Positions 44,472 through 54,861 of a stretch of DNA of 64,000 nucleotides are shown here, in pieces. This DNA is from an uncultured Cedecea sp. (GTDB lineage Bacteria; Pseudomonadota; Gammaproteobacteria; Enterobacterales; Enterobacteriaceae), in the NCBI RefSeq assembly GCF_947498825.1, contig NZ_CANMLV010000020.1, positions 1 through 64,000 of the forward strand, in the 5' to 3' direction. The notes beneath the pieces are model-generated. The model was not told the DNA's origin. It ran no database searches and saw only the letters and a program-made list of their open reading frames with translations. The translations under genes were made by a program, and so were the position numbers. Positions within the stretch are counted from its first letter, which is position 1. Every line of letters starts with the position of its first letter.

Positions 44472-46143
44472 AATCTCCCGTTTTTCCTCGCAACGCAGCC
44501 GATTGACCGGGCTGCGTTCGGGTATTTCATCTCTTCAACTGATGGCCACTTTAGTGGCCATTGGCGTTCTCACGCCTCTGGCGACTCTTGCATGGCTCGC
44601 GACTCAGTCTGATTTTTCTCACTGGAATAACCTTGCTCAATATGTCCTGCCGGCAGCAATAAAAAACACCTTTTTACTGCTCCTTGGCGTAGCTGCAATG
44701 GTTGCTGTGATAGGCGTGGGTTGTGCATGGGCTGTGACAGCCTGGCAGTTTCCGGGCCGGAAAATATTATCCTGGGCTCTGCTGCTGCCTCTGGCGATGC
44801 CGACTTATATTGTGGCCTTTGCCTGGCTTGATATCCTGCATCCGATAGGACCACTGCAGGGCGCGCTGCGTTATTTGCTCGGCTACGATAGCCCTCGGCA
44901 GTTCCGGTTACCGGACATTCGCTCCCTTGGTGGTGCGATAATTCTGCTCGGATTAGTGCTCTATCCTTATGTTTATCTGACCGCCAGAGCGATGTTTATC
45001 AGCCAGCCCGCGCACTTAATTGAGGCTGCCAGAACCTTAGGCTGCTCACCAGCAGGGGCATTTTTTCGTGTGGTGTTGCCGATGGCACGTCCGGCACTGG
45101 CTGTAGGGGTTAGCCTTGCCCTATTAGAAACGCTCAATGATATTGGTGCCTCTGAATTTCTCGGCATACAAACGCTGACCGTCACGGTGTATACCACCTG
45201 GATAACCCGTTCAGATCTTGCTGCCGCAGCACAGATAGCCAGTCTGATGCTCCTGTTTATTTTCTGTATTCTGACACTGGAATTTTATGGTCGAAAGCGG
45301 CAAGGCTATAGCAGTCGTCACTTTCGCGAGGTAAAACCGGTAAAATTAACGACTGGCCGTGCCTTCCTGGCCACTGTGCTGGTTGCCCTACCGGTACTGT
45401 TAGGATTTATAGCACCGGTTTGTTATCTGCTGGTAGAAACCTTTAAGCGCCTTGGCGAGGATAATCCCTTTTCTCCCGCACTGTTAAATGCCTTACAGCA
45501 CACGCTGATGCTGGCGGGCGGCGTCACGCTGGTGGTAATGGTCGTCAGCCTGATTGTCGCCTGGAATGCCCGACAAATGGCTGTGGGCAATCCCAATCCT
45601 GGTTATCGCCGTTCTGTTTTACGCCTATCTTCTCTGGGCTATGCCGTACCAGGTACTATCCTGGCGATTGGCTTTTTATCTCCGGCGCTTGCGGTCGATA
45701 AATGGCTGGCAGGTATACTCGATATGCGTGGGCTTCCGTTAATGTCACTGGGAATAATATTGGTTGTCTGCTGTGCGATTCGCTTTCAGGCAATTGCAAT
45801 CGGTGCGATTGATTCGGGACTGGCCAGATTACCGAAAAGCCTTGAACAGGCCTCTCGCTCACTGGGAGAAAGTGCATCGGGAACCTTCCGGCGCGTTCAT
45901 TTTCCCCTTTTACGTCCGGTTCTGGTAAGTAGCGCTCTGCTGGTATTTACTGATGCTATGAAAGAGCTGCCCACGACTCTGCTACTGCGTCCGGTAAACT
46001 TTGAAACTCTGGCTACCTTACTGTATGCCGAAGCCGCACGCGGAACCTACGAAGAAGGGGCGATTGCTGCGTTATTAATTGTCGTTGCTGGCACACTGCC
46101 TGTGCTATTGCTGATGCGGAACCAAATTACCCGCGGGGAGTAA
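44455..46143 (+). CDS. Ferric iron ABC transporter, fused permease
   Basis: This roughly 562-residue membrane protein has two tandem permease halves (about 30-280 and 300-560), each with an EAA-type loop: EAARTLGCSPAGAFFRVVLP and EQASRSLGESASGTFRRVHFP. This is the FbpB/SfuB/YfuB plan, in which one chain replaces two permease copies. The frame opens with TTG 44455, inside the binding-protein gene and without a strong ribosome site. An internal start (for example ATG at residue 30) is less likely because it would cut the N-terminal segment. The ATPase gene follows after 8 bp. Confidence 0.88.
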   Translation: MDSINKISRFSSQRSRLTGLRSGISSLQLMATLVAIGVLTPLATLAWLATQSDFSHWNNLAQYVLPAAIKNTFLLLLGVAAMVAVIGVGCAWAVTAWQFPGRKILSWALLLPLAMPTYIVAFAWLDILHPIGPLQGALRYLLGYDSPRQFRLPDIRSLGGAIILLGLVLYPYVYLTARAMFISQPAHLIEAARTLGCSPAGAFFRVVLPMARPALAVGVSLALLETLNDIGASEFLGIQTLTVTVYTTWITRSDLAAAAQIASLMLLFIFCILTLEFYGRKRQGYSSRHFREVKPVKLTTGRAFLATVLVALPVLLGFIAPVCYLLVETFKRLGEDNPFSPALLNALQHTLMLAGGVTLVVMVVSLIVAWNARQMAVGNPNPGYRRSVLRLSSLGYAVPGTILAIGFLSPALAVDKWLAGILDMRGLPLMSLGIILVVCCAIRFQAIAIGAIDSGLARLPKSLEQASRSLGESASGTFRRVHFPLLRPVLVSSALLVFTDAMKELPTTLLLRPVNFETLATLLYAEAARGTYEEGAIAALLIVVAGTLPVLLLMRNQITRGE

Positions 46144-46151
46144 AACCGCCC

Positions 46152-46832
46152 ATGTCTGAAATTGCTCTGTCGCTGGATAATATCCGCGTCATTTATAGCG
46201 GGAACCCCCGTCCTATACTGGAAGGTTTTTCTATGACGGTCAGACGTGGTGAAATTGCCTGTTTGCTCGGTGCTTCGGGCTGTGGGAAAACCACGGTTTT
46301 ACGGGCAATTGCCGGATTTGAATATCTGAGTGGTGGCGAGATCCATCTTACCCAACGTTGTGTCGCAGGCCCCCAAATTCATCTTCCCCCTGAAAAACGC
46401 AATGTGGGTATGGTATTTCAGGACTATGCGCTATTTCCCCATCTGACGGCTGCGCAGAATATCGCTTTCGGTCTACGGAAGTTATCGCGTGAAAGACGAC
46501 AGGCGCGAGTGGACACATTGCTCACCCTGATTGAGCTACAACAGCATGCCGGACACTATCCTCATGAGCTTTCTGGCGGTCAGCAACAAAGAATTGCACT
46601 CGCCCGTGCCATGGCCTCCGAACCGGATATTCTGTTACTGGACGAGCCTTTTTCAAGCCTCGATCGTCCGACCCGGGAGCGCTTAAGTGGCGAGGTACGT
46701 GAAATATTACATCAGGCAGGCCAGACTGCGCTGCTGGTCACCCATAGCGAATGGGAAGCCCAGGCGATAGCCAGCCGAATCGGCTATGTCGAAAAGGGCC
46801 AGTACCGTAGCCACAGCCCTGAACATCCCTGA
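46152..46832 (+). CDS. Ferric iron ABC transporter ATPase, short form
   Basis: This 226-residue ATPase has all nucleotide-binding motifs: Walker A GASGCGKTT, LSGGQQQRIALARA, Walker B LLLDEPF and the switch histidine in LLVTHSEWEA. It ends right after the core domain, whereas FbpC/AfuC-type subunits usually run to about 345 residues with a C-terminal regulatory domain. The stop is only 8 bp from the convergent actS stop, so no further coding sequence remains. It is probably functional but may lack the usual iron-feedback domain. Confidence 0.87.
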   Translation: MSEIALSLDNIRVIYSGNPRPILEGFSMTVRRGEIACLLGASGCGKTTVLRAIAGFEYLSGGEIHLTQRCVAGPQIHLPPEKRNVGMVFQDYALFPHLTAAQNIAFGLRKLSRERRQARVDTLLTLIELQQHAGHYPHELSGGQQQRIALARAMASEPDILLLDEPFSSLDRPTRERLSGEVREILHQAGQTALLVTHSEWEAQAIASRIGYVEKGQYRSHSPEHP

Positions 46833-46840
46833 CAGTCATG

Positions 46841-47560
46841 TTAGCGAGAGCAGGAAGCGCTCAGATAACGCTGCGGGTCAATCGCTGTCGCCCGGTAACG
46901 TAGCTGGAAGTGTAACAGTACAGAACGGGCTCCGCTGCTACCCATAGTCGCTATTTTTTGCCCGGCTTTCACCTTCTGTCCGTTATTGACCAGGATAGTC
47001 TCATTATGGGCATAAGCGGTAATGTAGTCTTCGTTGTGCTTAATCATCACCAGATTGCCATAACCACGTAACTGGTTACCGGCATAAACCACGGTTCCTG
47101 CAGCTGAGGCGTGAATTGCCTGCCCGCGCGAGCCGGCAATATCAATCCCTTTATTCCCCCCGTCACTGTAAGAGTAAGCGTCAACCACTTTTCCTTTAGT
47201 CGGCCATAACCAGCAGCGAGAGCCAACAGGTGGCAGTGTGACTTTAGGCAAAGCCGCAGGTGCCTTACTGGCGGGAGTCGTTTTTTTGGCAACAGCCGTA
47301 TTTTTGCCTGTGCCACGCTTCGCCATTCCTTTGGTTTGCAGACGCTGGCCCACTAAGAGTTTGTAAGGTGGCGGCAGGCTATTCATTCTCGCCAGTTCGC
47401 CAACACTGGTACCAGTCATACGTGATATTCGGTATAAGGTATCACCACGCTTTACAGTATAGACAGAACCATTGAAGGTCCCTTCATTACTCGCGTTTTT
47501 GGAAGAGCACGCCGTCAACAGAAGACTTATCAGCAAACAGACGATGATTTTCCAGCGCAT
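46841..47560 (-). CDS. actS: Amidase activator lipoprotein with LysM and degenerate LytM domains
   Basis: This 239-residue lipoprotein (lipobox LLTACSS) has a LysM domain (YTVKRGDTLYRISRMTGTSVGELARMNSL) and a C-terminal LytM/M23 domain. In the LytM domain the first zinc histidine is replaced (NKGIDI instead of an HxG-D pattern), so it should not cleave peptidoglycan itself. E. coli ActS (YgeR) has this plan and activates cell-wall amidases such as AmiC. Start ATG 47560 has GGAAAG before it; a longer frame lacks a lipoprotein start. It follows lysS on the same strand. Confidence 0.85.
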   Translation of the reverse strand: MRWKIIVCLLISLLLTACSSKNASNEGTFNGSVYTVKRGDTLYRISRMTGTSVGELARMNSLPPPYKLLVGQRLQTKGMAKRGTGKNTAVAKKTTPASKAPAALPKVTLPPVGSRCWLWPTKGKVVDAYSYSDGGNKGIDIAGSRGQAIHASAAGTVVYAGNQLRGYGNLVMIKHNEDYITAYAHNETILVNNGQKVKAGQKIATMGSSGARSVLLHFQLRYRATAIDPQRYLSASCSR

Positions 47561-47617
47561 AAAGGGGCTTTCCTTAAACAAAACGATCCTCGGGGTATTT
47601 ATTGTCGAACAGGGATT

Positions 47618-47643
47618 CACCCTCCCCAATAACAGGGAGGGTG
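47618..47643 (-). terminator. Hairpin downstream of lysS
   Basis: CACCCTCCC and GGGAGGGTG form a 9-bp stem with an 8-nt loop just after the lysS stop. The U-run is absent, so termination is uncertain. Confidence 0.4.
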
Positions 47644-47649
47644 TCAGGG

Positions 47650-49167
47650 CTATTTAACCGGGCGCAGAGCAGGGAACAGGATAACGTCGCGTATAGTATG
47701 ACTATTGGTAAATAACATCGTCATACGGTCGATACCAATACCTAAGCCTGCTGTCGGGGGCAAACCATGTTCCAGAGCAGTGACATAGTCTTCATCGAAG
47801 AACATCGCTTCATCATCACCGGCATCTTTAGCATTAACCTGGTCAGCAAAGCGCTGGGCCTGGTCTTCAGCATCATTCAGCTCAGAGAAACCATTACCGA
47901 TTTCACGACCACCGATAAAGAACTCAAAACGGTCAGTGATTTCAGGATTCACATCGTTTCGACGTGCCAGAGGGGAAACTTCTGCCGGATATTCGGTGAT
48001 AAAAGTAGGCTGAATCAAATGACTTTCGGCCACTTCTTCAAAGATTTCTGTAACAACGCGTCCCAGACCCCAGCTCTTTTCAATCTTGATACCGATAGAC
48101 TCAGCGATAGCAACCGCTTTATCCATATCATCAAGGCTTGCGATATCTGTTTCAGGGCGATGTTTTTTAATCGCTTCACGCATCGTCAGTTTTTCAAACG
48201 GCTTACCGAAATCGAAGACCTCTTCACCGTAAGGGACTTCAGTGGTACCCAGAACCTCTTCCGCAATATTACGGAACAGCGACTCGGTCAGTTCGATCAG
48301 ATCGCGATAATCCGCATACGCCATGTAGAGCTCCATCATGGTGAATTCTGGATTATGACGCGGGGAGATCCCTTCGTTACGGAAGTTACGGTTAATTTCG
48401 AATACCCGGTCGAATCCCCCCACGACCAGACGCTTCAAATACAGTTCCGGCGCAATACGCAGGTACATATCGAGATCCAGCGCGTTGTGGTGCGTGATAA
48501 ATGGACGTGCCGCTGCACCACCCGGGATAGCTTGCATCATTGGGGTTTCAACTTCCATAAACTCACGATCAACCATGAATTTGCGGATTGATGCCATGAT
48601 CTTCGAACGAATTTTAAAGGTGTGGCGGGACTCATCATTCGAGATAAGATCCAGATAACGCTGACGATAGCGAGTTTCCTGATCCGCCAGACCGTGGAAT
48701 TTATCCGGCAATGGGCGCAGAGCTTTAGTCAGCAGGCGTAATTCGCTACAGTGAATAGACAGCTCGCCCGTTTTAGTTTTAAACAGCTTACCGCGTGCAC
48801 CGAGGATATCGCCCAGATCCCATTTTTTAAACTGTTCGTTGTAGACGCCTTCCGCTAAATCATCACGAGAGACATATAGCTGAATGCGGCCGCCTACATC
48901 CTGTAGAGTGACAAATGATGCCTTACCCATAATACGACGCGTCATCATACGCCCGGCTACCGCAACTTCGATATTCAGGTCTTCCAGCTCTTCGTTTTCT
49001 TTCCCATCGAAGTCAGCATGAAGTTGGTCTGAGATACTGTCGCGACGGAAGTCATTTGGAAACGCAATACCGTTCTCACGTAGCGCGGCCAGCTTTTCGC
49101 GGCGAGTTTTCAGTTCATTATTTAATTCAACTGACGCATCTACGTTATGTTCTTGTTGTTCAGACAT
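47650..49167 (-). CDS. lysS: Lysyl-tRNA synthetase
   Basis: This 505-residue class II aminoacyl-tRNA synthetase charges tRNA-Lys. It has an N-terminal OB-fold anticodon-binding domain (about 65-145, with [19 protein letters not shown]) and a C-terminal catalytic core with motif 2 ([20 protein letters not shown]) and motif 3 ([13 protein letters not shown]). It follows prfB by 8 bp, the arrangement known from E. coli and relatives. Confidence 0.97.
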   Translation of the reverse strand: MSEQQEHNVDASVELNNELKTRREKLAALRENGIAFPNDFRRDSISDQLHADFDGKENEELEDLNIEVAVAGRMMTRRIMGKASFVTLQDVGGRIQLYVSRDDLAEGVYNEQFKKWDLGDILGARGKLFKTKTGELSIHCSELRLLTKALRPLPDKFHGLADQETRYRQRYLDLISNDESRHTFKIRSKIMASIRKFMVDREFMEVETPMMQAIPGGAAARPFITHHNALDLDMYLRIAPELYLKRLVVGGFDRVFEINRNFRNEGISPRHNPEFTMMELYMAYADYRDLIELTESLFRNIAEEVLGTTEVPYGEEVFDFGKPFEKLTMREAIKKHRPETDIASLDDMDKAVAIAESIGIKIEKSWGLGRVVTEIFEEVAESHLIQPTFITEYPAEVSPLARRNDVNPEITDRFEFFIGGREIGNGFSELNDAEDQAQRFADQVNAKDAGDDEAMFFDEDYVTALEHGLPPTAGLGIGIDRMTMLFTNSHTIRDVILFPALRPVK

Positions 49168-49175
49168 GTTGGTTC

Positions 49176-50274
49176 CTATAGCCCAGCTTTCAAACTTGCT
49201 TCGATAAATTTGTCCAGATCGCCATCCAGTACCGCTTGCGTATTACGGGTTTCAACACCGGTACGCAAGTCTTTGATACGAGAGTCGTCTAATACATAAG
49301 AGCGAATCTGACTACCCCAGCCAATATCAGACTTGTTCTCTTCCATCGCCTGTTTCTCAGCGTTTTTTTTCTGCATTTCCAGCTCATACAGCTTAGCTTT
49401 CATCTGCTTCATTGCCTGATCTTTATTCTTATGTTGAGAACGATCGTTCTGGCACTGAGTCACGGTTCCGGTTGGAATATGGGTAATACGTACCGCAGAT
49501 TCAGTACGGTTAACGTGCTGACCACCCGCACCTGACGCCCGATAAACGTCAATACGCAGATCGGCAGGGTTGATATCTATATCAATGTTCTCATCTACTT
49601 CCGGATAGACAAATGCAGAACCAAATGAGGTATGGCGTCTGCCACCGGAATCAAACGGGCTCTTACGCACCAGGCGGTGTACGCCCGTTTCAGTACGAAG
49701 CCAGCCAAAAGCATAATCGCCCTGAACACGAATAGTGACCGACTTAATCCCTGCCACATCCCCTTCAGACTCTTCAATTATTTCCGTTTTAAAACCGCGC
49801 GCTTCGGCCCAGCGCAGATACATACGCTCTAACATACTGGCCCAGTCCTGGGCTTCTGTTCCGCCAGAACCAGCCTGGATATCAATATAGCAATCGGCAC
49901 TGTCGTACTCGCCTGAGAACATACGGCGGAACTCCAGCTGAGCCAGTTTTGCCTCAAGCTGATCCAGTTCTACAACGGCTTCATTGAAGGTTTCTTCGTC
50001 TTCTGCTTCAACAGCCAGCTCCAGCAAACCGGAAACATCGTCTAAACCTTGCGTCATCTGATCCAAGGTTTCGACAATAACCTCAAGGGCTGAACGTTCT
50101 TTACCCAGAGCTTGTGCACGCTCAGGTTCGTTCCAGACATCGGGTTGTTCAAGTTCAGCGTTTACTTCTTCCAAGCGTTCTTTCTTGGCATCGTAGTCAA
50201 AGATACCCCCTGAGAACGTTACTACGCTCAGTGAGATCCTGGATGCGGTTTTTTACCGGATTAATTTCAAACAT
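49176..50274 (-). CDS. prfB: Peptide chain release factor 2 with programmed +1 frameshift
   Basis: This release factor of about 365 residues reads UAA and UGA. Codons 1-25 run from ATG 50274 ([10 protein letters not shown]...) to an in-frame UGA at 50199-50197. A +1 shift at CUU-UGA-C continues into the main frame, which includes the codon-recognition SPF motif ([10 protein letters not shown]) and the GGQ motif ([10 protein letters not shown]). The Shine-Dalgarno-like AGGGGG before the shift site is intact. This is the classic autoregulation: low RF2 gives more frameshifting. Coordinates span both frames. Confidence 0.96.
50196..50211 (-). promoter_or_regulatory. prfB: prfB +1 frameshift site
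   Basis: The 16 bases AGGGGGTATCTTTGAC carry the stimulatory Shine-Dalgarno-like element, the slippery CUU codon and the UGA-C stop context. They match the E. coli signal exactly as recalled. Confidence 0.95.
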
Positions 50275-50365
50275 GCTTAAATTCTTATATTAATGTCAGA
50301 AGACAAATGCAGTCATAAACCGGAAAGTTTACCGGAATTACGTCATATTTTGTAGTCTGCTGGTG

Positions 50366-52099
50366 TTAAATCGGCCAGATATTGTCAATTAACAACTGTA
50401 CGGTTCGGTTGCCTCTGAAAACATTCACATCGAGTTTATAAACCAGTTCAACTTCACGCACGCTATTATCAGGCCAGAATGTCGAGTCGATATTAAAAGC
50501 AATGCCATCCAGCAGTGGCCCTCCCCCTAAAGGTTCAACCATCAATTTAAGATGACGTTCACCGACCAGACGCTGTTGTAAGATTTTGAATTTTCCATCA
50601 AACAAGGGCTCAGGGAACATCTGCCCCCAGGGGCCTGCATCTCTGAGCATATCAGCAACGTCAAGATTCATCTCTTGTCCGCTCAGGGCACCATCAGACC
50701 AAATCTCCCCTTCCAGCATCGAAGCGTCCATCAGTTCATTGACGAGTGAGGCGAAACGCATGCGAAACTCCTCAAAGCGTGATTCATCCAGTGATAAACC
50801 CGCCGCCATCGCGTGTCCGCCAAATTTCAGCATTAACCCTGGATTCAGGGTATCCAGACGTTCCAGGACATCACGTAAATGCAGCCCCTGCACAGAACGA
50901 CCTGAACCTTTCAACGTTCCGTCACCTGCGGGGGCAAAAGCGATCACGGGTCGGTGGAAACGCTCTTTGATTCTGGAAGCCAGAATCCCGACGACCCCCT
51001 GATGCCACTGGGGATGATAGATAGCCAGTCCATAAGGCAATTCACTTTGATCGTGTAACAGCTGGTCACACAGCGTCATTGCCTCGACCTGCATTCCCTG
51101 CTCAATCTCTTTACGTGTTTGGTTAAGTGCATCCAGTTCATTGGCCAGCACTCGCGCCTGGGCAATATTTTCACTCAATAGCAGTGCAACACCCACAGAC
51201 ATATCATCCAGCCTGCCCGCAGCATTCAGACGAGGTCCCAGCGCAAAACCCAGATCGCTGGCAGCAATTTTATGCGGTTCACGATTGGAAACCTCCAGCA
51301 ATGCACGGATCCCTGGGCGGCATTTTCCTGCCCGAATCCGACTCAGTCCTTGCCAGGTAAGGATCCGATTATTAGCGTCTAAAGGCACCACATCAGCAAC
51401 GGTACCCAACGCCACTAAATCAAGCAATTCTGCCAGGTTAGGAACAGGCAGCCCACGCTGTTCAAACCACCCTTCATCGCGTAAATGGCTGCGTAATGCC
51501 AGCATCAGATAAAAAGCCACGCCGACACCCGCCAGTGCTTTTGACGGAAAGCTACAGTCAACCAGATTGGGATTAACTATCGCTTCTGCCGCAGGTAATA
51601 CTTCCCCCGGCAAGTGGTGGTCAGTAATCAGAACCGGAATACCCAGTTGATGAGCACGCTCTACGCCGCTATGGGAAGAGATGCCGTTATCCACGGTCAT
51701 GATTATCTCTGCACCTTTACTGTGCGCCTGATTGACCACTTCCGGGCTCAAACCATAGCCATCATCAAAACGATTCGGTACCAGATAATCGAGATTGATA
51801 CATCCCATTCCCCGCAGAGCCAGAATACTTAAAGCCGTGCTGGTCGCACCATCAGCATCAAAATCCCCCACAACAATAATGCGGCGATTCTCACGAAATG
51901 CGCGATACAGCAATTCAACAGCAGACTGTATTCCATGCAAATTCTGCCAAGACAGCATACCTTTGACGCCGCGTTCCAGCTCCTGCTCGGTACGGACACC
52001 CCGGCTGGCATACAGACGTTTTAACAAAGGAGGAAGCGTATCAGGAAGCACCGCCGTGCTATCGACTTCACGGCGGCGAAGCAATGTTCGTTGTTTCAC
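50366..52099 (-). CDS. recJ: Single-stranded-DNA-specific 5'-3' exonuclease RecJ
   Basis: This 577-residue nuclease acts in recombination and mismatch repair. The DHH-family motifs are VGDFDADGATSTAL, TVDNGISSHSG and LITDHHLPG, followed by the DHHA1 region (KFGGHAMAAGLSL) and a C-terminal OB fold. The start is GTG, as in E. coli. It begins 6 bp after dsbC and belongs to the xerD-dsbC-recJ-prfB-lysS gene line. Confidence 0.96.
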   Translation of the reverse strand: MKQRTLLRRREVDSTAVLPDTLPPLLKRLYASRGVRTEQELERGVKGMLSWQNLHGIQSAVELLYRAFRENRRIIVVGDFDADGATSTALSILALRGMGCINLDYLVPNRFDDGYGLSPEVVNQAHSKGAEIIMTVDNGISSHSGVERAHQLGIPVLITDHHLPGEVLPAAEAIVNPNLVDCSFPSKALAGVGVAFYLMLALRSHLRDEGWFEQRGLPVPNLAELLDLVALGTVADVVPLDANNRILTWQGLSRIRAGKCRPGIRALLEVSNREPHKIAASDLGFALGPRLNAAGRLDDMSVGVALLLSENIAQARVLANELDALNQTRKEIEQGMQVEAMTLCDQLLHDQSELPYGLAIYHPQWHQGVVGILASRIKERFHRPVIAFAPAGDGTLKGSGRSVQGLHLRDVLERLDTLNPGLMLKFGGHAMAAGLSLDESRFEEFRMRFASLVNELMDASMLEGEIWSDGALSGQEMNLDVADMLRDAGPWGQMFPEPLFDGKFKILQQRLVGERHLKLMVEPLGGGPLLDGIAFNIDSTFWPDNSVREVELVYKLDVNVFRGNRTVQLLIDNIWPI

Positions 52100-52105
52100 C
52101 TGCGA

Positions 52106-52822
52106 TTAACCACCCGCTTTCATCATCTTCTGGTGGGTATCCAGCATCTCTTTCATCTCTTTTGGTCCCTGATAACCAGGAATAATCGTGCCATCTTCCA
52201 GGATAATTGCGGGTGTACCTTTCACGCCAAATTGCAGGCCAAGATTGTACTGGTCTGCAATATTAATATCACAGGTCGCCGGAGTCACTTTGCCACCCGT
52301 CATAGCACTATCAAACTCTTTTGCCCTGTCTTTAGAACACCAAATCGCGTTCATGTCTCCCGCAGCTTTACTTTTCATTCCCTGGCGAGGAAACGCCAGG
52401 TAGCGAACAGTGATACCGAGGTCGTTATAATCTTTCATCTCTTCATGTAGCTTATGGCAGTAGCCACAAGTGATATCGGTGAAGACGGTAATGACATGTT
52501 GCTCTTTCGGCGCTTTATAAATAATCATGTCTTTTTCTAGCGAGCTCAGTTTTCCCATCAGCAACTGATTGGTCACGTTAACGGGCCGCTCTTTACTGAT
52601 GTCATACAATGTCCCTTGAAGAACATACTTACCGTCGTCAGTCACATACAGCACACCGCTATCAGTAAGGACGGTTTTCAAACCGGCAATAGGCGCTTCC
52701 TGAACATCAGCGTCAGCAATACCCAGTTTTTCCAGTGACTGTTTAATGGTTGTGCTGTCTGCATGCGCGGTGCCTGACATCGCTGCCATGAGAAGAGACA
52801 GCAGTAAAAATGTTTTTTTCAT
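52106..52822 (-). CDS. dsbC: Periplasmic disulfide isomerase DsbC
   Basis: This 238-residue protein has a signal peptide (ending SGTAHAD, about residue 20), an N-terminal dimerisation domain and a thioredoxin-like domain with the active site TCGYCHK. It shuffles wrong disulfides in the periplasm and is kept reduced by DsbD. AAGGAATT before ATG 52822 supports this start; the frame is open further upstream but lacks an export signal there. Confidence 0.95.
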   Translation of the reverse strand: MKKTFLLLSLLMAAMSGTAHADSTTIKQSLEKLGIADADVQEAPIAGLKTVLTDSGVLYVTDDGKYVLQGTLYDISKERPVNVTNQLLMGKLSSLEKDMIIYKAPKEQHVITVFTDITCGYCHKLHEEMKDYNDLGITVRYLAFPRQGMKSKAAGDMNAIWCSKDRAKEFDSAMTGGKVTPATCDINIADQYNLGLQFGVKGTPAIILEDGTIIPGYQGPKEMKEMLDTHQKMMKAGG

Positions 52823-52844
52823 GATAATTCCTTTTCCTGGACAC

Positions 52845-53741
52845 TCACGCTCGAGGGTGGTGCTGTTGATGTAGCTGACGTAAACGTTCCGTAGCAACAT
52901 GTGTATAAATCTGTGTCGTCGATAAATCGCTGTGACCGAGCAGCATTTGTACAACACGAAGATCCGCGCCATGATTCAGTAAATGCGTGGCAAAAGCATG
53001 ACGCAAAACATGCGGGGATAATTTTTCACTATCAATATCGGCCAGTACAGCATAGTGCTTGATACGATGCCAGAAAGTCTGTCTGGTCATTTTCTGGGCT
53101 CGATTACTGGGAAATAAGATATCCAGGGACTGCCCGTTAAGCAGTTCGGGACGACCATATTTCAGGAAGTATTCTACCCAATAGACGGCTTCTTCACCAA
53201 GGGGAACCAGCCGTTCTTTATTTCCCTTACCCAATACTCGGACTACTCCCTGGCGCAGACTAATATCGCTCATGGTTAACCCGGTTAGTTCCGATACGCG
53301 CAAACCAGTAGCATAGAGTACCTCAATCATCGCCTTATCGCGCAATTCAATCGCGTTATCAACGCTTGGGGATTGCAACAAACGCTCGACCTGAGCCTCA
53401 CTCAAGTCTTTCGGCAGACGTAAAGGAAGTTTAGGTGACGACAGTAACGCACTGGGATCATCAGGCCGTTTTTTTTCCCGATACAGGTACTGAAATAACC
53501 GCCGAATCGCGCTCAGCATACGGGCCGAACTGGTCGCTTTAAATCCCCCATCCAGCCTTTCTGCCAGCAAAGCTTGCAAGTCTGCCGCCTGAACAGTCAT
53601 CAGATTGAGCTGTTGATGTTCCAGCCACTCAACCAGCGCAGTGAGATCACGCCGATAAGCTTCAAGCGTGTTATCAGCAAGGTTTCGCTCAAGCCAAAGC
53701 GCATCCAGAAATTGTTCTATTTGTGCCTGGTCTTGTTCCAC
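52845..53741 (-). CDS. xerD: Site-specific tyrosine recombinase XerD
   Basis: This 298-residue recombinase acts with XerC at dif to resolve chromosome dimers. It has the N-terminal core-binding domain (IEQFLDALWLERNLADNT) and the catalytic residues in ATGLRVSEL (Arg), SPHVLRHAFATHLL (His-x-x-Arg), LLGHSDLSTTQIYTHV (His/Tyr). I chose GTG 53741: GGAGG stands eight bases before it, and the length then equals E. coli XerD. The frame is open upstream with ATG 53759, but the ribosome site would then lie inside the gene. Confidence 0.95.
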   Translation of the reverse strand: MEQDQAQIEQFLDALWLERNLADNTLEAYRRDLTALVEWLEHQQLNLMTVQAADLQALLAERLDGGFKATSSARMLSAIRRLFQYLYREKKRPDDPSALLSSPKLPLRLPKDLSEAQVERLLQSPSVDNAIELRDKAMIEVLYATGLRVSELTGLTMSDISLRQGVVRVLGKGNKERLVPLGEEAVYWVEYFLKYGRPELLNGQSLDILFPSNRAQKMTRQTFWHRIKHYAVLADIDSEKLSPHVLRHAFATHLLNHGADLRVVQMLLGHSDLSTTQIYTHVATERLRQLHQQHHPRA

Positions 53742-53914
53742 AGCCTGCTCCTCCGTCATCAAATTGTGTACATTATACGCTAAATCATTCGCGTTGCAGA
53801 AAGGTTGTAAGCGAAGAGCCTCCCCCTGCGGCTTGATGTCTGACGGGGATATATAACTTGTGCTGAAAGGGATCTGATACAATAAGCAGATCTGCACGTG
53901 ACAATTGAGCTTTT

Positions 53915-54442
53915 ATGACTATGAACATTGGTCTTTTTTACGGATCCAGTACTTGCTACACCGAAATGGCCGCTGAAAAAATCCGTGATATTATTGGTTC
54001 GGAAATTATTACCCTGCATAACCTGAAAGACGACTCCCCTGTCCTGATGGAGCAATATGATGCATTAATTCTCGGCATACCCACTTGGGATTTTGGTGAA
54101 TTGCAGGAAGACTGGGAAGCCGTCTGGGAACAGCTTGATAATCTTCGTCTGACAGGAAAACCGGTTGCCTTATATGGTATGGGTGACCAACTGGGCTATG
54201 GCGAGTGGTTTTTAGATGCTTTAGGTATGCTCCACGATAAACTGACACCAAGCGGCGCCCATTTCATTGGTTACTGGCCAACAGAGGGCTATGAATTTAC
54301 CAGTAAAATTCCTGTAACCGCTGAGGGTGAACTGTTTGTCGGTCTGGCATTAGACGAAACCAACCAATACGATTTAAGCGATGAACGCCTCGAAATTTGG
54401 TGTGAACAAATTCTTGGCGAAATGGCGACACATTTTAGCTAA
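53915..54442 (+). CDS. fldB: Flavodoxin 2
   Basis: This 175-residue FMN electron carrier has the phosphate loop [12 protein letters not shown] and flavin-contact regions [14 protein letters not shown] and GLGDQ-like [17 protein letters not shown]. It closely resembles E. coli FldB. ATG 53921 would give exactly the E. coli N-terminus; ATG 53915 is the first start in frame. It is divergent from xerD and its stop overlaps the convergent cptA stop by a few bases. Confidence 0.95.
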   Translation: MTMNIGLFYGSSTCYTEMAAEKIRDIIGSEIITLHNLKDDSPVLMEQYDALILGIPTWDFGELQEDWEAVWEQLDNLRLTGKPVALYGMGDQLGYGEWFLDALGMLHDKLTPSGAHFIGYWPTEGYEFTSKIPVTAEGELFVGLALDETNQYDLSDERLEIWCEQILGEMATHFS

Positions 54443-54861
54443 CGCTCTGAGTGATTCTTTGCCTGCTGTTGTAGCAGCAGGCGGCGAAGATCGCGCCACT
54501 CTTCACTGTCGATACTGTCCGCGGCTAACCACAAATGCAGACTTCCGTGTTTACCCTGACGTTTCAGCTTCAACATAACCCCGCTATCAATAATCCAGGG
54601 CTTTCTTGCCATGTGCCATTCATGGCCCTTCCAGCAAACACGGCTGTCTTCGAGAAGTTTAAACGAGCCCTGACAAGCATGTATACGGCGCTGACTACGC
54701 ACACAACTGAAGACTACCATTAACAGCAGTACCATCCAGATCAAGGTATAGTTTATCGGCCATGGCATCAGTAAAACCAGTAATGCCAGTAGGCCATGGA
54801 CGAGCAACGAGATCCATTGTGCTCGCCAGGAAACGCTTAAATCAGATTGCCACAGGACCAC
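54439..54861 (-). CDS. cptA: CptA (YgfX) inner-membrane protein
   Basis: This 140-residue protein has two membrane helices near residues 15-55 ([16 protein letters not shown] and [15 protein letters not shown]) and a cytoplasmic tail. E. coli YgfX/CptA has been proposed as a toxin partner of SdhE (CptB) that affects MreB and FtsZ, and in Serratia as a membrane partner linked to pigment regulation; its main role is unsettled. Its start overlaps the end of sdhE by 20 bp, so the two are translationally coupled. Confidence 0.88.
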   Translation of the reverse strand: MVLWQSDLSVSWRAQWISLLVHGLLALLVLLMPWPINYTLIWMVLLLMVVFSCVRSQRRIHACQGSFKLLEDSRVCWKGHEWHMARKPWIIDSGVMLKLKRQGKHGSLHLWLAADSIDSEEWRDLRRLLLQQQAKNHSER

